64,000 nucleotides of DNA from contig JBBHKE010000880.1 of assembly GCA_037447655.1 (NCBI GenBank), positions 1 to 64,000 of the forward strand, read 5' to 3'. The stretch is from Zygnema cylindricum (Eukaryota > Streptophyta > Zygnematophyceae > Zygnematales > Zygnemataceae). A program made the translations under genes and the position numbers. Below are positions 1 to 11,200 of the stretch, in pieces; within the stretch, counting starts at the first letter, position 1, and each line of letters begins with the position of its first letter. The notes beneath the pieces are model-generated. The model was not told the DNA's origin and ran no database searches. It worked only from the letters and a program-made list of their open reading frames with translations.

Positions 1-127
1 TGATGATTTGCTTGTTTTAAGTAAATCAATGGAAAAAATTAATAAACTGAAAACCGATCTTAAAGGGAGATTTGAAATGAAGGATATGGGGGAAGCAAAA
101 TATATTTTGGGAATTCAAGTAGAGAGA
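1..127 (+). pseudogene. Cop-1: Ty1/copia reverse transcriptase fragment
   Basis: A short open piece of copia reverse transcriptase, read from base 2. It begins within the catalytic block (DDLLVLSKS, the second half of the YVDD box) and runs through a segment ending KYILGIQVER, which matches the same part of the other copia elements in this window. At base 128 the reading frame runs straight into mid-LTR sequence, so the element was cut by recombination or by a template switch. The upstream part lies outside the window. Function is lost. Confidence 0.85.
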
Positions 128-678
128 TGAAATCTGATTGGTTCCGTACATCAATAGAAAGAGTCTGTGAGAGAGATAGGACTTAGAAAAATTTGAAGAT
201 AGGACCCTCTCTCCCAGAGAGCTTTTGTACAAAAGGTCAACTTTGACCCTCCATAACTAACTGCTCAGGGGAGCAAATTTAGAGATTCTTTTTGCTATCG
301 ACTCAAGAGAGTCTTACCTTCACAGGGGTGAAGGTGGTCAAAGTTTTTGTCTGCCAGGATGGCAGTTATTTCTGCTTTAACACAAAGGGGTCAAGATTAT
401 CCTAGAGGCTTCTTGGAAGCTGTCCACTCTGAGGACTTATGGAGGTCTCAATCTTGTATACATATTGGCAACTTTGCCACTTCATAATAAATCGCCTGGT
501 TGGGTGTTTTCAGTGATTCATTTTGCTGTGGACTTATGAGAGTCCAGACTACACAGGGGTGTAGTTAGATTGCCTCGTTGTATACTTCGATAGCACTGGT
601 CCTAGTTGAAATGGGGTAAGTCAAAAAATACCTAGAGGCTTTCGAATTTTGTAGTCCAATGGGGGACACAAAATTACA
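128..678 (+). repeat. Cop-2: composite LTR fragment
   Basis: An LTR remnant without its start. Bases 131-452 match the 3' part of the subfamily-B LTR (compare 16,211-16,540). From about 453 the sequence switches to the 3' part of the Cop-6-type LTR (compare 10,965-11,200). It ends in AAATTACA at 678, directly followed by the primer-binding site. The switch inside one LTR indicates recombination between two LTR subfamilies. Boundaries are by eye. Confidence 0.7.
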
Positions 679-693
679 CGTTATGGGCCCACC
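679..693 (+). other. Cop-2 primer-binding site (half-tRNA iMet type) with gag ATG
   Basis: The sequence CGTTATGGGCCCACC directly follows the LTR end. Apart from its first base it is the reverse complement of the anticodon arm of plant-type initiator tRNA-Met (GGTGGGCCCATAACC). Drosophila copia and yeast Ty5 are known to use the same kind of anticodon-arm primer. The ATG at 683-685 is the gag start and would pair with the CAU anticodon. Confidence 0.75.
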
Positions 694-958
694 CTCTAGG
701 GTGCCCATCTTCAACAGATCTGGGTTCATTTATTGGGAAGCAAAGATGACAGGGCTTTGCGTGAAAAATGATACTTGGGTATTGTTAGTGGACAAGTGAA
801 AAGTCCATCTCAGGGAAACCCACTAAGGTTCGGTGGAGTGAGGTTTTTTGCAGCATCATCTGCTCCAATGGAAGAGATAGACGATGGGGACAACAGTGTG
901 TCGGAAAAAGCGAAAGGGAAAGAGACACCACTTACTTTTATTGCCACGGCACTCGGAG
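683..958 (+). pseudogene. Cop-2 gag N-terminal fragment
   Basis: Starts MGPPSRVPIFN, the shared N-terminus of gag in this copia family, and continues with a frameshift near 765 into the conserved FGGVRFF and SEKAKGKETPL segments. It is cut at 958 by the 5' LTR of Cop-3. Only about 90 codons of gag remain and the zinc knuckle is missing. Gag would form the virus-like particle, but this copy is dead. Confidence 0.75.
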
Positions 959-2100
959 TGTAGAAATTAATGGTTCTTTTAGTATTTTCTACGTTTAAAC
1001 TTGTAAAGATAAAATGCAGTGACTAAAAAGTAAAAAGAGTGTATAACTTAAAGTTTCTTTTTGTATTTTCTAGGTTTAAACTTGTAAAGATAAAATGCAG
1101 AAAAGAAGCAGAGGGAGTCTTCCTCTAACTCCTCCTTTCAACTCCCACACTTGCCGCAGTCATTGAAAGTTGGAGAGGTAGCTAGAGCCATGGGTGCCTA
1201 TGCTTTCCAAAGGGAGACAAGTAGTAGTTTGGTAAGTTCATTAAAAGGGATACTTGACGGAACTAGGATTTAATCCTAATACCTGCCGTCCGTCAAAGTC
1301 GCCGATAGAGAGTAGCTTCATCCTATTAGTCTAAGACCACCGCTAAGTACAATAGGGTTTGACAAGTATCTAAATGTTAACAGGTAGACGAATTCATTTA
1401 AGTAGAAGAATCAAATCCTAGTAATTAGTTACAGTTGAAGTATAGTGCGGTTTTATGTACTTTACGAAACGGATATCGCGCAATTTTTTCAACCGCGAAA
1501 CAATTACCGTGCATATAATTTCAATGGCTAGAATTAAAGTCGTTTTTTGATCGGATGGCCACGATAGACGCCGCAATCGCGAAATAGGCGTTTTTGGCGT
1601 TTTACGGTCATCGCCACGTCAAGTGATATGTGGCGCGATAACATTAGATTACGGCAACTTAGGAGAATTCAAGAAAAAATCAGGATATGGCATGTGTCGA
1701 CATTTTGGCCATGTCATACGATGGCCGTAGAGAAAGTACACAAACACTTGTACCTTTATGTACGATACAGTACTTTGATTGGTGCCGTATGTCATAAGTG
1801 GGGGTTAAGAGAGAGAGAAAGGACCTAGAAAAATTAGTAGGTAGCCGCCTCTCTCGGAGAGAGCTCATGAACAAAAGGTCATCTTTGACCACTCATAACT
1901 TACTTTTCAGGGGAGCAAATTAAGAGATTCTTTTTGCTATCGACCCATGGGATTCTTCCCTTCAGAAGGGTAGAGGTGATCAAAGTTGTTGTCTGCTAGG
2001 GTAACAGTTTGTCTTGCTGAAACACAAAGGGGTCAGGGTTATCCTAAGGGATTCGTGTGAGCTACCCATTCGGAGGACCTATGAAGGTCTCATAATTGCA
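959..2100 (+). repeat. Cop-3 5' LTR (subfamily A, duplicated PPT/U3 start)
   Basis: An LTR beginning TGTAGAAATTAATGG and ending CATAATTGCA immediately before a primer-binding site. Near its start the first ~60 bases are repeated after a degenerate polypurine-tract copy (GACTAAAAAGTAAAAAGAG), so the LTR contains an internal PPT and a second U3 start. The same arrangement is in the 3' LTR at 7,820. The mid-LTR carries four GTAC motifs (1,735-1,790). Confidence 0.8.
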
Positions 2101-2115
2101 GGTTATGGGCCCACC
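2101..2115 (+). other. Cop-3 primer-binding site with gag ATG
   Basis: GGTTATGGGCCCACC abuts the LTR end. It is a 15-nt complement of the plant-type initiator tRNA-Met anticodon arm. The ATG at 2105-2107 lies inside the site. Confidence 0.8.
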
Positions 2116-2439
2116 TTTTAGGTAACCCATATTTAATGGAACTGGCTTCATATACTGGGAGAGTATGATGACAAGAGCTCTATGTGAGAAACGGTTTTGG
2201 GGAATAGTGAGTGGACAGGTGAGTCCTCCATCTGGTTTTGGCATTCATTCGGGGTTTCGAGGAAGAAGATTCACCAGAGATGCACATCCATCTCCATTGG
2301 AGGAGACAAAGGAAGGAGAGGTGGTGGACATAGGAAAGGAGAAGGAGACAATCACACTGATAGCAACAGGTTCGGCATTCATGTCACATATTTCGAGGAA
2401 CGAAGAGAATTATACTGATACTTGAGACTACGACAATAT
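2105..2439 (+). pseudogene. Cop-3 gag N-terminal fragment
   Basis: Degenerate gag. After an early stop, the frame from 2165 reads MMTRALCEKRFWGIVSGQV, the family gag signature, followed by an acidic linker rich in E and K. It is interrupted at 2440 by the 5' LTR of Cop-4, within the conserved motif that reads WDYNNMAAKHF in Cop-9 (here DYDNI). The downstream half of Cop-3 is proposed to resume at 6,392. Confidence 0.75.
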
Positions 2440-3402
2440 TGTTGAAAAGAGAGGTATTTTGTAGTTTTTTTTGTGGACTTACTGCAGCCCTCATACTTGT
2501 CGTAGTCATTCATGACCTGTAGGCAGCCATAGTTGTCTGTTGCAGCTAAAGGAGACAAGCAGATCATTAAGTACAGTTTTTTTGCAAAATAAAGGCTGTC
2601 CTTTGTGGGACTTGATCTTCTAGATGCCCGCCGTACGAATTAGCTGTCCGCCTGATCCGATTGGTCTTGAAGAAATCGATACACATGAATGTCGCGATAT
2701 TTATTTAAAGCTATACTGCGCCGGATATTTCATTTAACTAATTACGAGACGATTTATGCATGGAAACATACAGGTCCGCACGAAATTGGGACCGCACGAA
2801 ATATTTGAATTCACATTTAATTTCGACGGACGAAATCAAATGACCGGATGTGATCGAACAACTCACAGTGGAGCCGAAATGCAGGAATAGTCGTTTGGCG
2901 GTTTGCGGACGAGATGTCAGTGGATGACACGTGGCAAGATATGATTGGATAACGTATATCACGGGAGGAGCAACTACGGCTTCGAATTTGACACGGGTCA
3001 GCGGAACGGCCATGCCGTACTATGGCCGTACAAGAAGTACAACGGTACCTGTACCTTTTTGTTCTTTACAGTCTTATGATTAGTCGAAGTACCTTAGTAG
3101 TAGGCTTAGAAAGGTAGCTTAGGACTTAGAATATTTTTGGTTTTCCAGCATCTCTCTCAGAGTGCACTTGTATTTATGGACCATCTTTGGTCAACCATAA
3201 CTTAATTCTCAAGGGAGCAATTTCAGTGATTCTTTTTGCAGCGGACTCAGAGGAGTTTATGCTACACAATGGTTTAGTTAGTCAGAACTTTTGCGTCCCA
3301 AGGTGGGACTTATTCATTATCAAATTCAAAAGTGCATATACTATCATAGAGGCTTCACATAAGCTGGACATTCTGTGTACCAATGGAGGTCACAGAATTA
3401 CA
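2440..3402 (+). repeat. Cop-4 5' LTR (subfamily D)
   Basis: 963 bp, from TGTTGAAAAGAGAGG to CAGAATTACA, closely matching both LTRs of Cop-10. It was inserted into Cop-3 gag. The matching 3' LTR is absent: the element is followed by a subfamily-A LTR instead. The mid-LTR GTAC cluster (3,013-3,055) and the antisense tRNA-like patch are present. Confidence 0.85.
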
Positions 3403-6391
3403 GGTTATAGGCCCACCCTCTAGGGTGCCCATTTTTAATGGAACACGGTTTTTTTATTAGGAAACCATGATGAGGGGTGCATTGTTTGAAAAATAGCTAT
3501 GGGGCATTGTGAGTGGCTGTGTGCGTCGGCCATCCGCCAAATTGGAAGTTCCACCAAGGTTTGGAGGATCTTTGTTCACTGGAGGATTTGCAGGGGTAGA
3601 GGAGGTGGAGGATGTTGCAAAAAGCACCATGTCAGACAAAAGGAAAGAGAAAATCTCACCGATGGCTATTGGATCGACTCTAGTAGCACCTGTTCAGAAA
3701 ACAGAGGCTAATGATATTGAAATCTAGGATTTTAACAATACCGTGGCGACTCATTTTATTTTCGAGCGTCTCAGTGAGGAAGTGGCTACACCTCATCTTC
3801 ATGTGGAGAGGGCAGACGAGTTGTGGGAAGCTTTTGTCGACATTTACAAAAGCAGTTTGATTGTGCAGCAGAAGTTGGCAAATCAGAAGGTACAAGCATA
3901 TGTGTACAAAGTGGGAAAGATGTTAGATTTCTGTAAAGATTGGGGAGGGTTATTCATGGAGTTAGAAAGTGCAGGGAAAAAGGTGACCGAGAAAGTGAAA
4001 GTGAACACTTTGCTAATGAAACTCCCAGATGATTATGAGAACATTGTTAATAGGGTCCAAGATCTGTCAGATCATCTTTGGGTTTGGAACTCTGTTGTCG
4101 GGATGATTTTGGTTCAGGAAAACACAATTGAGATTCGTAGGGGAGGAAAGAGTGTTAAAGCATTGGCTTTGGTACTGACTGAGATGATTATGAGAACATT
4201 GTTAATAGGATCCAAGATCTGTCAGATCATCTTTGGGTTTGGAACTCTGTTGTCGGGATGATTTTGGTTCAGGAAAGCACAATTGAGATTCGTAGGGGAG
4301 GAAAGAGTGTTAAAGCATTGGCTTTGGTACTGACTGGGGAGATAAGGATTCCAAGAAACCTTATGGGAACTTTGGTGGAGGAGGAAGAGGAAACCATGAC
4401 AGATCTGGACCAAGGGCTTCGAAAGGGCTTTGCCATTTTTGTAAGAAGCCGAGACACTACATGGCGGAGTGCATTAAGTTGACGGAGTTGAGATTGAAGG
4501 AGGAATTTATAGGAAAACCGGCCGGAAGGAAAAAAAAGGAGTTCGTTGCGACACAAGTCGTGGGAGACAATACCGATGATGACGATAAAGAACTTCTCCT
4601 CAACAAGGAGTTGGAGGTGAAAGGTGAGCCGGAGATTCCAAGGAGGCAAAAGTGTGCTTTCGTTGGAGTGAAAGAAGCTCCTGAAGAAGGATGGATCATT
4701 GATTCAGGAGCCTTTATGCATATATGTAGAGAAAAACCATTGTTTACCAAAATGAGAAAGATCCCTACTATAGAGATAGAGTATGGGGATGGGAGAATAG
4801 TGACCTCTAATTCAGTGGGATCAGCAGATCTGAGGGTCTTAACAAAAAAAGACATTTATAGTCACTTTCTCTGATGTTTATTTTATTCCGGAGCTGAACA
4901 AAAATCTTATCTTTATGTTGGTCTTAGATGATAAGGGCTTTGAGACTTCTACTAAGAAAGGAGTCTTTGTTGCTAACTATGAGAATGAAGTGTACTTCAC
5001 AGCTGAAAAAGGTAGCAAAGGAATGTTTAGGCTGAATTTGAGTAACGGAAAGACGGCAGTTTACTATAATGGTGTAAGTGATTTGATGATGTGGCATAAA
5101 AGATTGGGACATGTGCATCTAGATAGATTGAAGGAAATGAAGAAAACGGGTGTAGTTGAGGGCATACATTTTGGAGATAATGAGACTTTGGATGATTGTA
5201 GTGGGTGTGCTCAAGGAAAGGCCCACAGATTGCCTTTTCCAAAAGCCGCAACATATAAGGGTGAAAAGATTTTAGATTTGGTTCACACTGACATATGGGG
5301 ACCGGCCAAAGTGCCATCAGTTGGAGGGAAAAGATTTATGCTTATCATCATTGATGACTGGTCTATATACTCTAGAGTATATTTATTGAAAAACAAATCT
5401 GAGGCTTCTTCTTACTTTAAAGAATATAAATCATGGAGTAAAACGCTTCATGAGACACCTATAAAGAGAGTGAGAAATGATAATGGGGGGAATTCACTTC
5501 TAATGAATTTGAGGATTACTTGAAAGAGGAAGGGGTTCAACACCAAAAGATTGTCCCAAAGAACCCTGAACAAAATGGTGTAGCCGAGAGACTAAATCGG
5601 ACATTAACTGATAGTGCCCGTAGCATGTTGACAGATAAAAAGATAAAGAAAAGCTTCTGGGCAGAAGCTATGAATTGTGCTAACTATCTCAAAAATAGAG
5701 TCCCTACCTCAGCTGTAAAAGGTCAAACACCGTATGAAAGATGGACCGGGAGAAAACCTAACATATCACACTTAAAGGTGTTTCGAAGTCAAGTGTTTAG
5801 TTTAAACACAGAAAAATCTGATTAGAAGTTAGATGCTAGAGGAAAGTCGGGATACTTCCTTGGGTATGATGAGAATGTAAAAGGGTATAGAGTTTATGAT
5901 CTCGGAAGAAAAAATATAGTTCTAGTGAAACACTAGGTAGTTATGGATGAAGGAAAATCCATAGATCCGTTTAAGTACACTAAACGGGTTAGAATTATAA
6001 TTGAATCCGAAAGTGAGTTACATTCAGATTCTACTAACCGAACTCCGGTTCAGCCTTAATTTGTAGACGAAGAGGAAAAACTGACCGAGAGTGACCCTCT
6101 CTTGGAGTCACAACATCCGGTTCAAACCGAGGAAGAAAACGAAGAAAGAACAGAAATGGACGATGGACATCGTGAGATGGACTCCACGGATAGGGGAGAA
6201 GAAAAAGTTTTTCGGAGAAACACAAGATTACCCTCCATTCTAGCATCAGAGTTTGAAGGAGGAAAGAGAAGTAACAGTAGAATTCAAGAGAGACAAGTGA
6301 ACAACAAGGTAACTAAGTTGTCACATTTGAGCCAACCTCAGACTTACTCGGAAGTGGTTAATAGTCCGAAAGGTGGTAGATGGGTGACAGG
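3403..6391 (+). pseudogene. Cop-4 gag-protease-integrase polyprotein (broken)
   Basis: Ty1/copia internal region with its primer site at 3403-3417, where the gag ATG has become ATA. Visible in order: gag with a CX2CX4HX4C zinc knuckle (4431-4472, CHFCKKPRHYMAEC), protease active site DSGA near 4700, integrase zinc finger (WHKRLGH then CSGC, 5090-5210), and an integrase core with HTDIWGP, NDNGG and NPEQNGVAERLN. Damage includes a 155-bp tandem duplication in gag (4028-4182 and 4183-4337), many stops, and a lost G in the NDNGG run that shifts frame near 5490. It ends at a ~31-codon deletion at the start of RT. It closely resembles Cop-10. Confidence 0.85.
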
Positions 6392-7819
6392 TGGGTATTT
6401 TAATTGAACTCAACCCGGATAACACCATTGAGCGCTATAAAGCTTGGTTATATGCGAAAGGATTTACCAAGAAAAAGGAAATTGACTAAAAGGAGACATT
6501 TGCTCCAGTCGTCATATTTCCCTCCATTCGGATACTTCTCAGTATGGCTGCAACAGAAGACATGGAAGTACATCAGATAGACATTAAGACGGCCTTCTTA
6601 CATAGAGAGTTACAAGAGGAGATTTTTATGTGAGAACCGGAAGGATTTGTGGAGCAAAGGGAGGAGAGCAAGGTATATCGATTGATCAAATTTTTGTATA
6701 GGGTGAAACAGGCGACCCGGTTTCTTGCGAGTTTGGGATATATTCGGATCAGCTTAGATCACTCAATTTATTTGTTTGAAGATGAGGAAGGAATTATTTG
6801 CATTGCAATTTATATTGATGATTTGCTTGTTTTAAGTAAATTTATGGATAAAATAAATAAGTTGAAAAATGATTTAAAAGGAAGATTTGAGATGAAGGAT
6901 ATGAAAGAAGTAAGGTATATTTTGAGAACATAGGTAGAGAGAGACAAAGATAGAAAGATAAAAAGATTAATTCAGAAGAAGGCCATTAGAAACATGTTAG
7001 AAAGATTTTAAATGGACAAGGCTAATAGTTGAACCACTCCAATGGAACTAAAGACGGGAAGTGAGGGGAGTGTGGAAGAGGGAGTTATAATCTTGGATGA
7101 TGAGTTACGACTGGAACAAAAAAGATTTATGCAGACAATTATTTATAGACAAGTAGTGGGCAGCCTAATATATTTTATGAATTGTACTCAGCTACACATT
7201 GCCGCACCTGTAGGAGTACTAAGTAGGAGTCTAAATGCTCCCACTAAGAAGGATTGAAGGAATCTAGAAGAGTACTTAGATATCTCATAGGAACTACAGA
7301 TCTATGGTTGAATTTGGGTGGGAAAAATACTAACATCACCACTTGGAGTGATGCTAGCTATGGCAATGTTCTTATGAGGAGATCCACGTCTGGGTATGTG
7401 TTGTATGTGGGTGATGGGGCTTGCTGCTAGAGTACCAAGCAGCAAAAGATCATTGCTCAGTCCACCATAAAGGCTGAGTATATGGCCTCTTGCTCTGCTG
7501 TAAAATAATTAACATGGGTAAAGTCCTTGCTTAGTGAGCCTGGTCATCTTAAGAGTGGTGTCCAGAAAGTATTTTTGTGAAAATCAGCCATCCATTGCCA
7601 TTTCTGCAAATCTTAAACACCATTTTAAAGCCAAACATATAGACATTAGACTTAGCTTCGTTAGGGAGAAGGTATAAGACAAAATAATCAGTTTAGAATA
7701 TAGACCAGATAGTGAAATGCTAGCTGATAATATGACCAAACCTGTGCCTTCCCCTAAACTAATTTTCTATTGGGAGAAATGTGGTCTTAAACTGAAGAGT
7801 GACTATAAAATAAGGAGAG
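6392..7819 (+). pseudogene. Copia RT-RNase H, probably the 3' half of Cop-3
   Basis: Degenerate reverse transcriptase and RNase H. RT blocks include a broken copy of the KLNPDNTIERYKA region at 6,405-6,450 and IDDLLVLSKF near 6,815-6,845. RNase H blocks include a TTWSDASYG-like segment near 7,340, an [14 protein letters not shown] segment near 7,460, and a degenerate KPVPSPKLIFY tail near 7,740. The wording is closer to Cop-9 than to Cop-10 (for example MELK.GSEG and EEGVIILDDE), unlike the upstream gag-integrase. The polypurine tract and a subfamily-A LTR follow. At least ten stops or frameshifts are present. Confidence 0.75.
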
Positions 7820-8190
7820 AGTAAAATTAAAGGATCTTGTGGTATTTTCTAGGATTAAACTTGTAAAGATAAAATGTTGCGACTAGAAAATAAGCGAAGT
7901 GTAAAAATTAAAGGTTCTTTTAGTATTTTTTAGGTTTAAACTTGTAAAGATAAAATGCAAAAAAGAAGCAGAGGCAGTCACCCTCTAACTCCTCCCTTCA
8001 ACTCCTTCACTTGTCGCAGTCACTGAAAGTTGGAGAGGGAGCTAGAGCCATGACTTCTTATGCTATCTAGAGGGAGACAAACAGTAGTTTGGTAAGTTCA
8101 TTCAAAATGATGCTTGACAAAACCAGGATTTAATCGTGATACCTATTGTCCGTCAAATTCGTCTGTAGCCGGTAGCTTTATCCTATTAGT
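7820..8190 (+). repeat. Cop-3 3' LTR, truncated (subfamily A)
   Basis: Begins after a purine-rich AAATAAGGAGAGAG tract with a degenerate U3 start, then a second polypurine copy (GACTAGAAAATAAGCGAAG) and a second start TGTAAAAATTAAAGG. This is the same duplicated PPT/U3 layout as the LTR at 959. It stops at 8190 at a minus-oriented LTR remnant, so about 700 bp are missing. Confidence 0.7.
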
Positions 8191-8632
8191 TGCAACTCTG
8201 AGACCTCCATTCGTACTCAGAGGAGGCAGCTTGCTAGAGGCTTCTAGGATAATCTTAGTTGTTAGATATTAGTTTGAATATTGCTGACACCTTAACAAAA
8301 TACAGACTGACCAAACTGCACCCCTTGGAAGAGCTGACTCCTTTGAGTCTGCCACAAAAAGGAATCGTTGAATTTGCTCCCGTGAGCAGTAAATTATCAA
8401 TGGTCAAAGATGACCATTTATACAGAAGCACTCTGAGGGGGAAACTATTACCTAAATATTTTGTAAGTCCTGAACCCCTCTCTTATCGCTGTGCTACTAA
8501 AGTACAGAGCCAATCAATTCAATCTAGAGTACAAAAAGGTACTTGGCCCGGAGTACTTTTCTGTACGGCCATTGTACAACATGGCCACGAACATGACGCC
8601 TGCCATTTTTGGGTTTGCCATGGTATGTTTCG
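8191..8632 (-). repeat. Degenerate minus-oriented copia LTR debris
   Basis: Fragments of a copia LTR in reverse orientation. An end-like ACTCTGAGACCTCC segment lies at 8192-8215, the middle of the U5 side at 8,300-8,470, and a GTAC-rich piece at 8,500-8,590. A short stretch at 8,259-8,310 reads like the LNIADTLTKY tail of a copia RNase H, but it is too short to be sure. It is interrupted by the Cop-5 LTR at 8633. Confidence 0.55.
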
Positions 8633-9701
8633 TGAAACTGTGAGACCTCCATAAGTCCTCAGAATGGACAGCTTCTAACAAGCCTCTAGGATAACCCTGA
8701 CCCCTTTTTGTTTCACCAAGAACAACTGCCACCCTGGCAGACAATAACTCTAACCACGTTCACCTTGTAAAGGCAAGACTCCCTTGAGTGATAGCAAAAA
8801 GAATCTCTGAATTTGCTCCTCTGAGCAGTAAGTTATGGAGGGTCAAAGTTGACTCTTTGTATAGAAGCTCTCTCGGAGAGAGGGTCCTATCGCCTAATTT
8901 TTCTAAGTCCTATCTCTCTTATAGACTCTATCTACTGATGTACCGAGCCAATCAGATTACACTTCCGTACACAAAAGTACAACTGCCGGTGTATTTTCTG
9001 TACGGACAATGTACGACATGGCCTAAATGTCGACACGTGGTATATCCGGATTCACTCCCTTAATCCTCGGAGATGCCGCGATCCAATGTCATTCCGCCAC
9101 GTGTCATCCGATGTGGGGATGACCAAAAACCGCCGAAATCCTCTTTTGCGATCTCGGCGTCAATTCCGGCCGTCCCATTAAATTCACATTTAATCGTAGC
9201 CGTAATAAATACATGCGCGGTATTCATTTCCCTAAAGAAATAAATGCGCGGTATTCGTTTCTTATCCGTACTGTAATCCGTACTTTTACATTACTAAATC
9301 TATGTCTCCCGTAAAAGTGTTTTTGTTAAATGAACTATCCTACGTATTAATGTTTAATTAAATATCAAATCCTATAGTACGTAACACTATGTCTAGACTT
9401 AACGGTTAAGGCTACTGGCTATCGGCTGCTTACTTTCCGGCAGGTACGGGGATCAAATCCTAGGGTAAATCACATATTCTTTTAGTAAATAAACCCCTAA
9501 TGGTAAATAAACTAATATATATATTTCCCGTAAACCTCTGGATAGCCTAGGTAGCCATGGCTTTAGCTTCCTCTTCAACTTCTCAGTGACTGCGACAAGT
9601 TTGAGAGTTAGAGAGAGAAGTTAGAGGTAGACTGCCTCGGCTTCTTTCTATATTTCTATTAAGACCTTGAAAATACTTTAAACGGACCATTAATTTCTAC
9701 A
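8633..9701 (-). repeat. Cop-5 3' LTR (subfamily B, minus orientation)
   Basis: A complete LTR in reverse: the plus strand starts TGAAACTGTGAGACC (LTR end) and finishes ATTAATTTCTACA (reverse of TGTAGAAATTAAT). A reversed polypurine tract (CTCCCCTTATTTTCTAG) follows at once. Near-identical LTRs lie at 30,705 and 32,124. It carries the GTAC inverted repeat and the antisense tRNA-like segment. Confidence 0.85.
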
Positions 9702-10197
9702 CTCCCCTTATTTTCTAGTCAATCTTTAATTTCAGACCACACATCTCCTTGCAGAAAATTAGCTTAGGGGAAGGCACAGGTTTGGTCATCATATCTGCTA
9801 CCATTTCACTATCTGGTCGATACTCTAAACTGATTATTTTGTTTTCTACTTTCTCTCTAACAAAGCTAAGTCTAATGTCCATGTGTTTAGCTTTAAAATG
9901 ATGTTTAGGATTGGCAAAAATAACGATTGCTGCCTGATTATCACAAAAAAAATTGTGCACACCACTCTTAAGGTGACAAAGCTTACCAAGCAAAGACTTG
10001 ACCCACATCAATTCTTTTATAGCAGAGCAAGAGGCCAGATACTCAGCCTCGATGGTGGACTAAGCAATAACTTTTTGCTGTTTGCTACTCCAACAACAAG
10101 CCCCATCACCCACATATAATACATATCCAAAAGTGCATCTCCTCATTGGAGCATCACCATAACTAGCATCACTCCAAGTAGTGATATATGTATTTTC
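9702..10197 (-). pseudogene. Cop-5 RNase H C-terminal fragment
   Basis: On the minus strand this reads the 3' end of copia RNase H: TTWSDASYGDAPMRR, CCWSSKQQKVIA, MWVKSLLGKLCHLKSG, FCDNQAAI, HMDIRLSFVREKVENK, and the ADMMTKPVPSPKLIF tail before the polypurine tract. The remainder of pol is missing because the 5' LTR of Cop-6 begins at 10198. The piece is close to the Cop-8 remnant at 31,760-32,123. Confidence 0.85.
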
Positions 10198-11200
10198 TGT
10201 TGAAATTGTTATTTTTATATGGTATTTTTTAGGTCTGAACTTAGTACAAAATAGAAAAGGTGGACAGCCTGCCTCCGCCTCCTCTCTCTTCCCACCATTT
10301 TTGCCGTAGTCCCTGAGGGATAGAGAGGGTGGCTGAGCCATGGCAGTCCTAGCTTAAGCAGGCAGGGCTAAAGAGTGACTTATGTCACTCTCAACAAAAG
10401 GTTGAGTCCGGCAGGACTGAAACCTCCGACCGGTAGAGCGCGGCTTAGCCATTAGCTTTAACCAATCTGTCGTAGAAGTCCGTTAACATATATTAGGTTT
10501 GATATTTACTGAATCAAAGTTACGTCTATGAATTCGATTAACGGAATTACGAACGAAAGAATATGGAACCAAGTATTATATAGTGCGAACATTTTTTCGC
10601 ACGTAAACAAATGAATCGGACATTTGTTTTCGACGGCGGACATTTAATATCAAATCTGATCCGACGGCGTACATCAATGCCGAGATCACGGAATGGTCAC
10701 TTTTGGCGTTTATGGACGTGGCGTGACTTGGCGCCACGCGCAGGGATTTCATTTGGTCGCAGGAATTCCGGCGAACATAAGGACAAGTGAAAAGTGGACA
10801 CGCGTCCACTTAATGGCATTGCCCTACATGGGCAGTACAGAAAGTACATCGGCCATAGTACTTTTCTGTACTCTACAGTGATCCGATTGGTTCGTACTTC
10901 AATAGATAGGGTTTGTGAGAGGGATTTAGGACTTAGAGAATTTTGGTAGATAAGAACCTCTCTCTCTTTGAGAGTTTTTATAAACTTGGCATTTTTGCCG
11001 ACTCATAACTTATCAGCTGGTTGGCCGGTTTCAGTGATTCATTTTGCTACAGAATCAAGGGAGTCCACGTTGCATAGGGGTGCAGTCAAATTGTCAGTTT
11101 GCCTTCTTGGGCAGCAGTGGTCGTGGCTTAAATTGGGTTAGTTAAACACTATGTAAAGGCTTCCTGTATTTTGTAGTCCAATGGAGGACACATAATTGCA
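10198..11200 (+). repeat. Cop-6 5' LTR
   Basis: 1,003 bp, from TGTTGAAATTGTT to CATAATTGCA. An antisense tRNA-like stretch (B-box-like GGCAGGACTGAAACCTCCGA) lies at about 10,409-10,480. Four GTAC motifs in inverted arrangement lie at 10,836-10,875. The last ~350 bp differ strongly from the 3' LTR. Confidence 0.9.

Noticed and set aside
8259-8654. 131-codon ORF as a protein gene
   Set aside because: It runs across LTR debris. Only a short part (LNIADTLTKY) looks like a copia RNase H tail, and the rest is reversed LTR sequence.
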